Shown: positions 7,469-16,024 of the stretch, in pieces
Layout of the letters: the number at the start of each line of letters is the position of its first letter
Numbering within the stretch: the first letter of the stretch is position 1
Source of the DNA: Verrucomicrobium sp.
GTDB taxonomy: Bacteria > Verrucomicrobiota > Verrucomicrobiia > Limisphaerales > UBA9464
Assembly: GCA_021298285.1 (NCBI GenBank)
Contig: JAJTFN010000021.1
Span: 1-36,956 of the forward strand
Direction of reading: 5' to 3'
Length of the DNA: 36,956 nt
Position numbers and translations under genes: made by a program
Notes under the pieces: generated by a model
Database searches by the model: none
What the model saw: only the letters and a program-made list of their open reading frames with translations
Told to the model about the DNA's origin: nothing

Positions 7469-9454
7469 ATGAGTCAACAGACATTCAAACGCGGCAAGGG
7501 GCCGATGCGCTTCAAGCCGACCCGCGGCATCGGGACCCCCAACCCGAGCCGCTCCGCAACCACCGCCCGCATGGAGGCCATCGGCGAGAAGACCACCGAC
7601 GAGCGGGTCTTCGACGTCCGCCGCCACGAATCGGAGATCCGCCGGGCCGAGAACCGGGCCGCCGGCCTGCCCGATGACGCCGTCGACGCGCCGGAGGTCA
7701 ACCTGACCAAGAACGGCCGCGACCAGACCTACCGTTCCCCCGACCTGTCCCGGCCGGAGGAGGCGCAGGACGAGCCGGCCGAGCAGGCTCCCCGCCAGGC
7801 GCGCGAACCCAAGGGCCTGATCGAGAAGGCGCGGGCGGCGGTCAAGGAGGTGGTCAAGAAGGTCAAGCGCCTGATCCGCCCCGAGGAGAAGATCGTCAAG
7901 GAGGTGATCATCAACGCCGAACCGCTCGAGACCCGCGTCGCCGTGCTCGAGGAGAGCAAGCTCGAGGACCTCACCGTCGAGCGCACCGGCGACGAGCGCC
8001 TGGTCGGGTCCATCTACAAGGGCAAGGTCAAGAACCTCGAGGACGGCCTCAAGGCCGCGTTCGTGGACATCGGCTTCGAGAAGAACGCCTTCCTGCACTA
8101 CTGGGACATCATCCCCAACAGCTTCGACTCCAGCGTCGAGATCGTGGAACGGGACGACGCCTCCAAGTCCCGGCGCAAGGAGAAGCCCAAGATCACCCAG
8201 AAGGACGTGCCCCGGCTCTTCCCGCCGGGCAGCGAGATCATCGTCCAGGTGACCAAGGGACCGATCGGCACCAAGGGGCCCCGGGTGACCACCAACCTCT
8301 CCCTGCCGGGCCGATACCTCGTCCTGCTCCCGAACTCCGACCAGTCGGGCATCAGCCGCAAGATCGAGAACGCCGAGGAGCGCCAGCGCCTCAAGAAGAT
8401 CGTCCGGGAGCTGACCATCCCCGAGGGCATGGGGGTCATCATCCGCACCGCGGGCGAGGACAAGCGCAAGGCCTATTTCGTCCGCGACCTGGCCCTCCTG
8501 CTGGAGGAGTGGAAGCTCATCCAGGAGAAGATCAAGGGCCAGTCGATGGCCTCCTGCGTGTACCAGGAACCCGACCTGATCGAGCGGACCGTCCGCGACT
8601 TCCTCACCGAGGACGTCGACAAGATCGTCATCGACGACCTCAAGAAGTTCGAGTCCATCCGGGACAGCATCAAGCGCATCAGCCCGCGCTCGGCGCGCAA
8701 GGTGCACTTCTACAACGAGGCGGAGCCGCTCTTCGACCGCTACAACATCACCCGGCAGCTCGAGGCGGCCTTCAGCCGGCAGGTCAACCTCAAGAGCGGC
8801 GGCTACCTGATCATCGACGAGACCGAGGCCCTCGTGGCCATCGACGTGAACACCGGCAAGCACAAGCAGGCCGGCACCAAGGACCACGACGCGACGATCC
8901 TCAAGGTGAACCAGGACGCCGCCGACGAGATCGCCCGGCAGCTGCGCCTGCGGAACATGGGCGGCATCATCGTGCTGGACTTCATCGACATGAAGTCGCG
9001 GCGCGACCAGCAGTCCATCTACCAGCGCATGAAGGAGAACCTGAAGCGCGACAAGGCCAAGACCCACGTGCTGCCGCTCTCGCAGCTCGGCCTCATGGAG
9101 ATGACCCGCCAGCGCCAGACCGAGAGCGTCCGCTCGTCGCTCTACGACGACTGCGAGCACTGCAAGGGACGCGGCGTGATCAAGAGCGCCGAGACCATGA
9201 GCGTCGAGATCCAGCGCAAGCTGACCCAGATCCTGAAGGGCCGGCCGCGCGACGACGGCGACTTCCAGGTCAAGGTCGTCTGCAATCCCGGTGTGCTCGA
9301 CCGCCTGCGGACGCGCGACGAGAAGCTGCTCATCGAGCTGGAGAAGAAGTTCTTCGCCAAGCTGAGTTTCAGGCCGGACCCGACCTACCACAACGAGGAG
9401 TGGAAGATCTACAACGCCATGAACAACGACGAGCTGGCGCGATCACGCAACTGA
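7469..9454 (+). CDS. rng: Ribonuclease E/G family endoribonuclease
   Basis: The 661-aa protein carries the RNase E/G catalytic core. An S1 RNA-binding domain starts near VGSIYKGKVKNLEDGLKAAF (about residue 175). The 5'-sensor/RNase H-like region and the DNase I-like subdomain follow, with metal-binding Asp459 (AIDVNTG) and Asp504 (VLDFIDM). The Zn-link C562-E-H-C565 is followed by KGRG. Unlike E. coli RNase E, it has no long C-terminal scaffold. Instead about 140 residues precede the catalytic core, rich in Arg, Glu and Lys and apparently disordered, ending in a basic helix (KEVVKKVKRLIR). It begins 18 nt after rodA, so it may be read with the shape operon, as rng often is in other bacteria. 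Later in-frame starts such as Met13 are possible. Confidence 0.93.
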   Translation: MSQQTFKRGKGPMRFKPTRGIGTPNPSRSATTARMEAIGEKTTDERVFDVRRHESEIRRAENRAAGLPDDAVDAPEVNLTKNGRDQTYRSPDLSRPEEAQDEPAEQAPRQAREPKGLIEKARAAVKEVVKKVKRLIRPEEKIVKEVIINAEPLETRVAVLEESKLEDLTVERTGDERLVGSIYKGKVKNLEDGLKAAFVDIGFEKNAFLHYWDIIPNSFDSSVEIVERDDASKSRRKEKPKITQKDVPRLFPPGSEIIVQVTKGPIGTKGPRVTTNLSLPGRYLVLLPNSDQSGISRKIENAEERQRLKKIVRELTIPEGMGVIIRTAGEDKRKAYFVRDLALLLEEWKLIQEKIKGQSMASCVYQEPDLIERTVRDFLTEDVDKIVIDDLKKFESIRDSIKRISPRSARKVHFYNEAEPLFDRYNITRQLEAAFSRQVNLKSGGYLIIDETEALVAIDVNTGKHKQAGTKDHDATILKVNQDAADEIARQLRLRNMGGIIVLDFIDMKSRRDQQSIYQRMKENLKRDKAKTHVLPLSQLGLMEMTRQRQTESVRSSLYDDCEHCKGRGVIKSAETMSVEIQRKLTQILKGRPRDDGDFQVKVVCNPGVLDRLRTRDEKLLIELEKKFFAKLSFRPDPTYHNEEWKIYNAMNNDELARSRN

Positions 9455-9490
9455 CCCACGCCCGGGCCGCATACCAGCCCGCACCCCGTG

Positions 9491-9528
9491 CCGCCCCGGC
9501 CGATCCCCTTTCGGCCCGGGGCGGTTTC
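9491..9528 (+). terminator. Rho-independent terminator-like hairpin after the RNase gene
   Basis: CCGCCCCGG (9491-9499) pairs perfectly with CCGGGGCGG (9516-9524) across a 16-nt loop, followed by TTTCGT. The hairpin lies 37 nt after the stop. It is a good candidate end for the mre-rod-rng transcript, although the T tract is short. Confidence 0.6.
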
Positions 9529-9574
9529 GTGTCCACCCGATGCCGGCCCGCGCCCGGGCGGGCGGAAGATTTGA

Positions 9575-9603
9575 TTGGCCACGGACCCCGGGGGCGCTAT
9601 CTA
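9575..9603 (+). promoter_or_regulatory. Candidate promoter of the pseudopilin-like gene
   Basis: TTGGCC (9575-9580) and TATCTA (9598-9603) are separated by 17 nt. They lie in a short AT-richer patch just after the terminator and 31 nt before the ATG at 9635. The matches are partial, so this is tentative. Confidence 0.3.
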
Positions 9604-9634
9604 AAGAACCGATCCCCGATCCGGAGCCTTCGTC

Positions 9635-10420
9635 ATGAATCCCATCCGACAACCACGCGCCAGCGCCTTCACCCTCATCGAGCTGCTGGTGGTCATCGCC
9701 ATCATCGCCATCCTGGCAGGCATGCTCCTGCCGGCCCTCGCCCGGGCGAAAGCCAAGGCCGTGAAGACCCTCTGCGCCAGCAACTGCAAGCAGTGGGGCA
9801 TCGCCGTCAATCTCTACGCCTCGGACAACCAGGGCTCCTTCCCGGACAACAGCGGCGGCGCAGGCTTCAGCTGGATGATGCCTTCGATGAGCAACTTCTG
9901 GAACGGCTACCTCATCCAGAACCGCCGCACATCCGCCAACAACACCCGGGCGGCCAACGACGTGCTGTTCTGCCCCACCGACGACTGGCACCGGGCGGCG
10001 GAGCGGGGGATGATCGCCAACAACAACGATCCCCAGCTGATGGGGTATTTCTACCTGCCGGGCCGGCGCACCGGCGACCCCGACGTGACCGGCGGCGCCC
10101 AAGGCACGGCCGAGTGGTTCTTCCGCAAGAAGCTCGGTGGCATGTACGAGTCCGCCCCGATCATCATCGACCGCCTTCAGGCGCTCGGTTCCAAGACCAC
10201 CAACATCCTCGACGCCAGGTTGAACTGGTTCACCGACTACAACGGCAAAAAGGTCGCCACCGCCGTGCACCGCGTCTCCCGGGGCGCCCCCGAGGGCGGC
10301 AACTTCGGGTTCGAGGACGGCCACGTGGAGTGGTTCGCCAACAAGAGGGTCTCGCTGGGCTCCGACTACGGCGGCTGGCAATGCTTCTTCAAGATCCCCG
10401 TGGCCACGCCGACACCGTGA
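9635..10420 (+). CDS. Type II secretion pseudopilin-like protein with prepilin N-terminus
   Basis: The 261-aa protein has a short basic leader and a prepilin peptidase site [19 protein letters not shown] with Glu at position +5. A long hydrophobic helix follows, ending in [10 protein letters not shown]. The rest resembles the large verrucomicrobial and planctomycetal family of pilin-fold proteins. It has two early cysteines (TLCASNC), a FCPTDDW segment, and a near-C-terminal [14 protein letters not shown] motif typical of that family. It should be cleaved and methylated by PilD-type peptidase and displayed at the envelope. Its exact role is unknown; these genomes usually encode many such paralogs. 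A GGAG at 9621-9624 lies about 10 nt before the ATG. It is convergent with gspK. Confidence 0.85.
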   Translation: MNPIRQPRASAFTLIELLVVIAIIAILAGMLLPALARAKAKAVKTLCASNCKQWGIAVNLYASDNQGSFPDNSGGAGFSWMMPSMSNFWNGYLIQNRRTSANNTRAANDVLFCPTDDWHRAAERGMIANNNDPQLMGYFYLPGRRTGDPDVTGGAQGTAEWFFRKKLGGMYESAPIIIDRLQALGSKTTNILDARLNWFTDYNGKKVATAVHRVSRGAPEGGNFGFEDGHVEWFANKRVSLGSDYGGWQCFFKIPVATPTP

Positions 10421-10507
10421 GGTCCGGCGCGCTTGCCGCAGGTCGGGCCTCGGTCACGGTGGCCGGATGACGCGGCAGGACCTGTCCCCCGACGGTCCCG
10501 ACGGGGC

Positions 10508-11653
10508 TCACTCCCGACGGAAGGTCAGCACGGGCATCTCTCGCAGGCTGCTGCGCCTCAGCACGGCGACATACCGTCGGGACAAGGCGCCCAGCTTGAC
10601 GTCCACCCGCACCTCGAAGGTGCTGCTGACCGTCGAGAAGACCGCCAGCGGCGTGCCCTGGTTGGGCACCACGGGCACCCCCTGGAGGCGGGCGATGTCC
10701 TGGGGGCCCCGCGCGGGCATGTCGTCGTAGGTGCCGTCCACGCCGTCGGGTCCGGCACGCTGCTCGAGGATGTTCCGGGCGATGTTCTCATCACCCCCGC
10801 AGGCCATCACCAGCACGGGATACGGGGCGGTGTTGATGTTCAACTGGCCGCTGGAGACGGCCGAAAAGATGTCGGCCAGGCCCACCGACCCGGCGACGCC
10901 CTGCCCGAGGAAGGTGGATGACACGCGGCGGCCGGCCGAGTCGATCGAGGAGCCCGCGGCCATCTCCCCCATCCCCTGTCCGCGGGGCCCCCAGTAGAGC
11001 TGCGGTGAGATCCCCCGGATCTTCAACAGCTCGGACAGGTCGTCGATCGGGCCGTTCTTGGCGATGTAGGGCGGGTTGAGCATCCGGTAGAACTCGCTCT
11101 CGGCGCCGCCACCCATCGCCGCATCGTCGTTGGGGTCGATCCAGTCGCGGATCGCCGCCGCGATGTCGGCCGAATCCGACGCGCCCGCGCCGCAGAGCTG
11201 CAGGATCAGCTCGAGCAGCTGCGGGTTGCGCGTGGCGATGGAGTTGATGTTCAGGTAGCGCTCGGCATCGAGGATCTCGATGGAGATGGTGCCGTCGCCC
11301 AACGGGACATCCTGCAGGGAGAGCCCCTCGAAGGGGTTGTCGGCCATGTTGGTCATCCCCTGCCCGCCGGCCCAGAACTGGTTGAGGCCGTCGTAGGTCT
11401 GCTCGCCGGGGATCTGCCGCGACAGCGACAGGACCCACTTGGCCATCTCGACGCCGGAGCGGCCCATCCATTCGGTCTCGCTCTCGCTCTGGGTCCGGGT
11501 CGCCAGCCGCCCCTCGATCTTCATCGTGTAGGCGAAGGCCGTGACGATCACCGCCATGGCGAAGATCAACAACATGACCATCAACAGCGCCACGGCCCGC
11601 TGCCCGGGCATCCGGGCCCCGGCGCCGCGGCACAGGAGGCCACGGGGATTCAC
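10508..11653 (-). CDS. gspK: Type II secretion minor pseudopilin GspK
   Basis: The 381-aa frame starts at GTG 11653, overlapping the gspJ stop (GTGA). ATG at 11611 is an alternative 14 codons later. The N-terminus has the GspK-type signal-anchor RAVALLMVMLLIFAMAVIV without a conserved Glu5. A long globular part follows, including ISIEILDAERYLNINSIATR, a helix-rich domain with RDWIDPNDDA, and LNINTAPYPVLVMACGG near residue 290. GspK caps the pseudopilus tip together with GspI and GspJ. It is the last gene of the minus-strand operon. The 87 nt between it and the convergent gene at 10420 show only a weak GC-rich inverted repeat. Confidence 0.88.
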   Translation of the reverse strand: MNPRGLLCRGAGARMPGQRAVALLMVMLLIFAMAVIVTAFAYTMKIEGRLATRTQSESETEWMGRSGVEMAKWVLSLSRQIPGEQTYDGLNQFWAGGQGMTNMADNPFEGLSLQDVPLGDGTISIEILDAERYLNINSIATRNPQLLELILQLCGAGASDSADIAAAIRDWIDPNDDAAMGGGAESEFYRMLNPPYIAKNGPIDDLSELLKIRGISPQLYWGPRGQGMGEMAAGSSIDSAGRRVSSTFLGQGVAGSVGLADIFSAVSSGQLNINTAPYPVLVMACGGDENIARNILEQRAGPDGVDGTYDDMPARGPQDIARLQGVPVVPNQGTPLAVFSTVSSTFEVRVDVKLGALSRRYVAVLRRSSLREMPVLTFRRE

Positions 11654-12333
11654 GGGGCCCCTCCGATCATGCCTTGCGCGTCCCGGGGCACCGCGACGGT
11701 GGGCAGCCGCACCACGCGGCTCACGACCTGGACGGGATCGCGGGCGTCCTTGGCCTGTCCGAACCCCAGCGTCACGCGGACGATCACCGGCAACTGGTTG
11801 GTCGAGAGCCACTCCTCGACGAAATCGCGCTGCTGGCCGTCCCAGAACTCGAGCTGGAAGAGCTCCACATCCCGGGCCAGCACGATGCTCGCCGGCTCCC
11901 CACCGCGCTCGAAGTCGGCCAGGAGCGAGTTCTGCTCGAGCACCAGGTCCCGGCCTCCCGGGGGCACGTAGAAGCTCACCCGGCGCAGGCGCTCGCCCCC
12001 GAACATCCCGCTGTTCGGAAAGGAGTCCGACAGGTCGGCGGCGAAGCTCACGGCGGCGAATCGGCCCGCCGTGTCGGCCTGGAAGAAATAGAGCCTCGGG
12101 TTGGAGGCGAACATGGTGGCGGATGCCAGGGCGTCCTCGACGGTGCGCATGGCCATCCGCGCCCGCTGGGCGTCGGTGGTGGAGCGGATCGCGGCCTGGG
12201 AACTCTGGAAGATGAGCCTCCAGGTCGAGTAGATCATGGTGAGGATCAGGGCGAAGAGGAACACCGCCACCATCACTTCCATCACGGTGAATCCGCGGGA
12301 CCGCCCCGGGCCTCCATGGATGCGGGATCTCAT
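11650..12333 (-). CDS. gspJ: Type II secretion minor pseudopilin GspJ
   Basis: The ATG at 12333 overlaps the gspI stop (ATGA), giving 227 aa. A prepilin leader of about 14 residues ends in SRG, followed by FTVMEVMVAVFLFALILTMIYS. The processing site is canonical G-F with Glu+5. The body contains RMAMRTVEDALASATM and a late VELFQLEFWDGQ strand pattern, as in GspJ. It forms the pseudopilus tip trimer with GspI and GspK. Confidence 0.88.
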   Translation of the reverse strand: MRSRIHGGPGRSRGFTVMEVMVAVFLFALILTMIYSTWRLIFQSSQAAIRSTTDAQRARMAMRTVEDALASATMFASNPRLYFFQADTAGRFAAVSFAADLSDSFPNSGMFGGERLRRVSFYVPPGGRDLVLEQNSLLADFERGGEPASIVLARDVELFQLEFWDGQQRDFVEEWLSTNQLPVIVRVTLGFGQAKDARDPVQVVSRVVRLPTVAVPRDAQGMIGGAP

Positions 12334-12746
12334 CGGCCGGCCCCCTGCACGTATTGCTTGGGAAAATAGAGCACGCTGAGCCGCCGTTCCGATCCCTTGG
12401 GTCCGCCGACCACCACGAAGTCGGCCCGGAAGAGCCCGTTGGTGCCCACCTCGTAGACCGTGCGGCTCCATTGATAGCCGGGGTAGAGCCGCCCGAAGTC
12501 GCCGTGGTCGGACATCTCCTCCAGCCGGTTCGAGATCGACAGCTCGGCGGCGAGGCTGCTCGCGTCGACCTCGACCCGGTTGAGCGACTTGGCCGACTTG
12601 AGCGCCGTGGAGCAGACCGAGATGAACCCGAAGAGGGCCAGCGCCATGATCGCCGAGGCGACGGCGACCTCGATGAGCGTGAAGGCGGCCCGGCCCCGGC
12701 AACCCCGGTCGATCGCACGGACCCCTGGATGGCGGAGCGGGGTCAT
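12330..12746 (-). CDS. gspI: Type II secretion minor pseudopilin GspI
   Basis: This 138-aa protein starts at the ATG overlapping the gspH stop (ATGA). The prepilin motif is A-FTLIEVAVASAIMALALFGF, with Ala instead of Gly at -1 and Glu at +5. It continues into a short pilin fold (LAAELSISNRLEEMSDHGD). Size and position between gspH and gspJ match GspI, which starts assembly of the pseudopilus tip. Confidence 0.85.
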   Translation of the reverse strand: MTPLRHPGVRAIDRGCRGRAAFTLIEVAVASAIMALALFGFISVCSTALKSAKSLNRVEVDASSLAAELSISNRLEEMSDHGDFGRLYPGYQWSRTVYEVGTNGLFRADFVVVGGPKGSERRLSVLYFPKQYVQGAGR

Positions 12747-13336
12747 CGAAGGTCCTCGATGGAAAGCCGGGCCGTGATGACCTCCAGCGTCAGCCGCTTG
12801 AGCTCCAGCCCGCGCTTGAGCCAGCTCAGTTCGGCAGTCATCGCGTCGCTGGTGCCGTTGGGGAAGAACCGGATGGCGGCCAACGACGAGTTCATCATGT
12901 CCATCCCGTTGACGGTCAGGCTGCGGAAGGCGACCTCGTCGTCGAGTTGACCGTGGAACGGAGGCTTGGAGAGCGGGCCGGAGACGGGTGTCTCGGCATC
13001 GCGCAACCGGTCGAAGGAGGCCATGGAAACACCGTTGGTCGCACCCATCACGCCCACGGGCGCGGGCTCGACCAGCACGCGGCCCTCCGCGCCATAAAGC
13101 ACCACCTGCATCGGCCGGTTGCCCATGATGGCACGGGCACGGGCCTCGTTGCAGGCGGTCTCCAGCACCTCCAGCGCCTGGGCCATGGGCCCCTTCTTGC
13201 CGGCCATGAAGCGCGGCACCGCCACGAACATCATCACCGCCACCAACATCACGGCCACGACCAGCTCGATCATGGTGAAGGCCGCGATGCCGCCGGGGCG
13301 CCGGGCGCCGGGGGGGATGACGTCGGGGATCCTCAT
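12743..13336 (-). CDS. gspH: Type II secretion pseudopilin GspH-like
   Basis: The 197-aa protein has a 19-residue leader and then A-FTMIELVVAVMLVAVMMFVA (Ala at -1, Glu at +5). A GspH-type body follows, with ETACNEARARAIMGNRPMQVV matching the usual 'L-x-x-A-R-x-x-A-x-x-x-x' helix before the first strand. It begins 12 nt after gspF and overlaps gspI. It is probably a minor pseudopilin. A major pseudopilin (gspG) is not present in this operon. Confidence 0.82.
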   Translation of the reverse strand: MRIPDVIPPGARRPGGIAAFTMIELVVAVMLVAVMMFVAVPRFMAGKKGPMAQALEVLETACNEARARAIMGNRPMQVVLYGAEGRVLVEPAPVGVMGATNGVSMASFDRLRDAETPVSGPLSKPPFHGQLDDEVAFRSLTVNGMDMMNSSLAAIRFFPNGTSDAMTAELSWLKRGLELKRLTLEVITARLSIEDLR

Positions 13337-13348
13337 CGGGCCTCGGGG

Positions 13349-14629
13349 TCAGCGGGTGGAGATGCTCTCGGTGATCTTGAACATGGCGGACATGACCCCC
13401 AGCAGCATGAATCCCACGACGAAGGCGATGGCCACGATGATCACCGGCTGGATGAGGTTGGTCATGGCCGTCAGGCCGACGTTGAGGTCGTTCTCGTAGG
13501 TGTCGGCCACGTTGGAGAGGGCCGCCGGCACGTCGCCGGTCTCCTCGCCGATCTTGATGAGGTCGATCATCAGTTGCGGGAAGAGCCGGCTCTTGGCCAG
13601 GGGCTGGGCGAGCGTCTTGCCGTCGGTGACGCCCTCCCGGGTGCGGGCGATGGCCTCCTGGATGACCACGTTGGGCATGACCTGCTCGGTGATGCGGAGG
13701 GCCTGCAGCACGGGGACGCCGTTCTGAAGCAGGGTGGAGAGTGTGCGGGCGAACTGGCCGAAAAGATTGAGCCGGACCACCTTGCCGACCACCGGCAGGC
13801 GCATCACCAGGCGGTCGAGCGTCTCACGGCCGGCCTTGCTGGCCCGGTAGCGGCGGAACGCCACCACCGCGCCGCCCCCGGCCAGGATCAGGGCCCACCA
13901 ATAGCTGCTCAGGAACCCGCTGATGGCGATGAGCATCTTGGTCATGGCCGGGAGCTCGATCTTGGTGTTGTCGAAGAGGGTCATGAACTTCGGCAGCATG
14001 ACCGTCATGAAGAAGAGGACCAACGCCCCGCCCACCACACAGACGACCGCCGGGTAGATCATCGCCGACTTGAACTTCGACTGGACCTCGGCGAACCGGT
14101 CGAAATGGGCGGCCTGGCGGCGCAGGACCTCCTCCAGCGCTCCCGACTGCTCGCCGGCCCGGACCATGTTGATGACCAGGTCGGGAAAGACATGGTTTTG
14201 GCGGGCCATGGCCTCGGACAGTCCCCGGCCTTCGGTGACATCCTGCTTGAGCTGACGGCTGACCTCGCCGGGGATGCCCTTCGAGGAGAGGCTTTCCATG
14301 CTGCGCAGGGCCATGGTCAGCGGCATGCCGGCCCGCAGCAGGTTGGCCAACTGGAGGGTGTACATGGCCAACTCCTTGAGGCCGGGCTTCTTGGGCCCGC
14401 GGGCGAAGAGCCTGGGCAACACCGAGACCTTGGAGGTGCCACGGTCGGCCCGACCGGCCGCCGGATCGGACTTGGCCGCCTTGGCCGAGCCCCTGGCTTG
14501 GACCACCGCGACGGGAATCACCCCCATCCGCTCGATCTGGACGACGGCGGCCTGACGGTCGGCGGCCTCGACGACGCCCTCGACCCCCTCACCCGTCCGA
14601 CGCCGCGCCTTGTAGTTGAATTGCGCCAT
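13349..14629 (-). CDS. gspF: Type II secretion inner-membrane platform protein GspF
   Basis: The 426-aa frame starts at MAQFNYKARRRTGEGVEGVV, the standard GspF/PilC beginning, with the adjacent VVEAADRQAAVVQIERMGVIPV. Two T2SSF domains follow. The first begins near YTLQLANLLRAGMPLTMALR, the second at QFARTLSTLLQNGVPVLQALR; each is followed by membrane segments (AMIYPAVVCVVGGALVLFF and QPVIIVAIAFVVGFMLLG). The protein anchors the assembly ATPase GspE to the membrane. It is the first gene of the minus-strand operon gspF-H-I-J-K. Confidence 0.94.
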   Translation of the reverse strand: MAQFNYKARRRTGEGVEGVVEAADRQAAVVQIERMGVIPVAVVQARGSAKAAKSDPAAGRADRGTSKVSVLPRLFARGPKKPGLKELAMYTLQLANLLRAGMPLTMALRSMESLSSKGIPGEVSRQLKQDVTEGRGLSEAMARQNHVFPDLVINMVRAGEQSGALEEVLRRQAAHFDRFAEVQSKFKSAMIYPAVVCVVGGALVLFFMTVMLPKFMTLFDNTKIELPAMTKMLIAISGFLSSYWWALILAGGGAVVAFRRYRASKAGRETLDRLVMRLPVVGKVVRLNLFGQFARTLSTLLQNGVPVLQALRITEQVMPNVVIQEAIARTREGVTDGKTLAQPLAKSRLFPQLMIDLIKIGEETGDVPAALSNVADTYENDLNVGLTAMTNLIQPVIIVAIAFVVGFMLLGVMSAMFKITESISTR

Positions 14630-14690
14630 GAAGCGTGGACCTTGGATAACCGGCTCGGGCCGAAAGTTCCACCGCCCGGCGCCGCGCCGC

Positions 14691-15002
14691 TCAACTGACG
14701 GCGACGAGCGACACCCGCTGCCCCTGGTCATTCCGACTGACCCCCTGTCCCCGCGGATCGACCTGCAAGGTGCCGTCCACCCAGAAGGCGTACCGGTGAT
14801 GACCGTGACGGAGCTGGAGCGACCCCTGCCACGAGCCGTCGAAGGCCCGGGCCAACGGGTTCGCCTGCGGGTTCCAGCCGTTGAAATCACCGACCACGGC
14901 CACCTCCCGGGCCTCCGGGGCCAGGCAGATGAAATGGACGGGGACCAGGGCCTTGGCCACGGGGCTTCGCGGGAGGCCGAAAGGACGGGGAGCCTGACTC
15001 AT
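14691..15002 (-). CDS. Stand-alone glycogen-binding (CBM48/AMPK-type) domain protein
   Basis: From the ATG at 15002 the protein is 103 aa and consists of little more than one early-set carbohydrate-binding domain. VPVHFICLAPEAREVAVVGD is followed by FNGWNP, then WQGSLQLRHGHHRYAFWVDG and LQVDP. This is the CBM48/AMPK-beta pattern that in branching enzymes and isoamylases sits before the catalytic barrel. No catalytic domain follows. It probably binds glycogen or a similar alpha-glucan, perhaps as an adaptor. It lies 62 nt upstream of gspF on the same strand. The 207-nt gap to the divergent gene at 15210 shows no further gene. Confidence 0.72.
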   Translation of the reverse strand: MSQAPRPFGLPRSPVAKALVPVHFICLAPEAREVAVVGDFNGWNPQANPLARAFDGSWQGSLQLRHGHHRYAFWVDGTLQVDPRGQGVSRNDQGQRVSLVAVS

Positions 15003-15209
15003 GGAAATCGCAACGGGTCGTCGATGGGTTGGTCTGGCCGTCCGGAGGGCGGCAACCCTTGGACGGAAGCCGGCTAGAGAAACCATTTGTAAACCCCGGG
15101 CAAGCCCAATCCGTGCCCAATCGCGCCAAGTCCGGCCCGTGGAAGCACCCGCGAGGGCCATTCGACCAGGTTGCGGTCGGAGCCGCTTCCGGAGAGCCTC
15201 ACGGCCGTC

Positions 15210-15977
15210 GTGCTGGGCCACTCCATCAATGCCATTGCCGCCGGGACGGGCCTGCTGGCCTCCGGGTGGGTGCGGCGCCGGACTTTGCGCGGACGTCCCG
15301 TGGATCTTCTGCGCCTGCGGTGGCTGGGCGCAGGGGCGGCGGTCATGATCGGGGGAATGGGACTCCTTCGAGACCTCGCACCGGGGCAACCGACACTCCC
15401 GGGCGGCCTGCGCGGGGCGGCCGTGGCGCTCGTCGGGTTGATCCTCGGCAACCTCACCGGTCGTGCGCTCGGCCTCCAACGACGCCTCGACACCTGGGGG
15501 AGGTCTTTCGCCCGGCCCGGGGGAAAGCTGGACGCGACCGTGGATGGCCGGCAGGGGGACTTTTCCCTCGGGGTTTTCATGGCCCTGAATCCCCTCCTGA
15601 TCCCGGCAACGATCCATGAGGGCCTGGGAGGCCGGTGGACCGGGCTGGCCCTCAAAGCGGTCCTGGATGCGGCGGCCCTTGCGGCCTGGGCGGCGGCCCA
15701 CCATGCCGGGCCGGCCGGTCGGAGCCTGCCCCTGGGACGGATCGCACGGGTGTTCGGCCCAGTCATGCTCTGGCAGGCCACCTGGGCCACAGGCACCTGG
15801 GCGACCGGACCCTGGTTGGTTCGACACGGCCTCTCCGGGCCGCTGATGCTCGCGGGCGACCTGCTCATCCTCTGCAGCGCCCCGGCCGTCGCCGGCTTCC
15901 GCGGCACGCCCCAGGCCAACCTGCTGCCCACCCTGCTCTGGATCCCGATCCTTGGGCGGTGGCTTGCCGGCGGTTGA
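15210..15977 (+). CDS. DUF554 family membrane protein
   Basis: GTG at 15210 is preferred over the upstream TTG at 15171. It yields (M)LGHSINAIAAGTGLLASG, the standard DUF554 N-terminus, and has GGAGAG about 13 nt upstream. The 255-aa protein has several membrane segments. Family landmarks include a membrane segment ending in LGNLTGRALGLQRRLDTWG, a central loop, and FMALNPLLIPATIHEGLGG, which replaces the usual 'GPMAILGSIQDGL'. The next segment is LALKAVLDAAALAAWA. The function of the family is not established; a transport role is often guessed. It is followed by the cytochrome gene 47 nt downstream on the same strand. Confidence 0.75.
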   Translation: MLGHSINAIAAGTGLLASGWVRRRTLRGRPVDLLRLRWLGAGAAVMIGGMGLLRDLAPGQPTLPGGLRGAAVALVGLILGNLTGRALGLQRRLDTWGRSFARPGGKLDATVDGRQGDFSLGVFMALNPLLIPATIHEGLGGRWTGLALKAVLDAAALAAWAAAHHAGPAGRSLPLGRIARVFGPVMLWQATWATGTWATGPWLVRHGLSGPLMLAGDLLILCSAPAVAGFRGTPQANLLPTLLWIPILGRWLAGG

Positions 15978-16024
15978 TCGAGGCGGATCTTTCCTCAGGG
16001 ACCCAACCTCAGTACCCTGCCCTC

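Noticed and set aside
12947-14698. A 583-codon plus-strand frame opposite gspH and gspF
   Set aside because: It is His/Gly/Asp-rich shadow sequence; the minus-strand frames carry clear GspF and GspH motifs.
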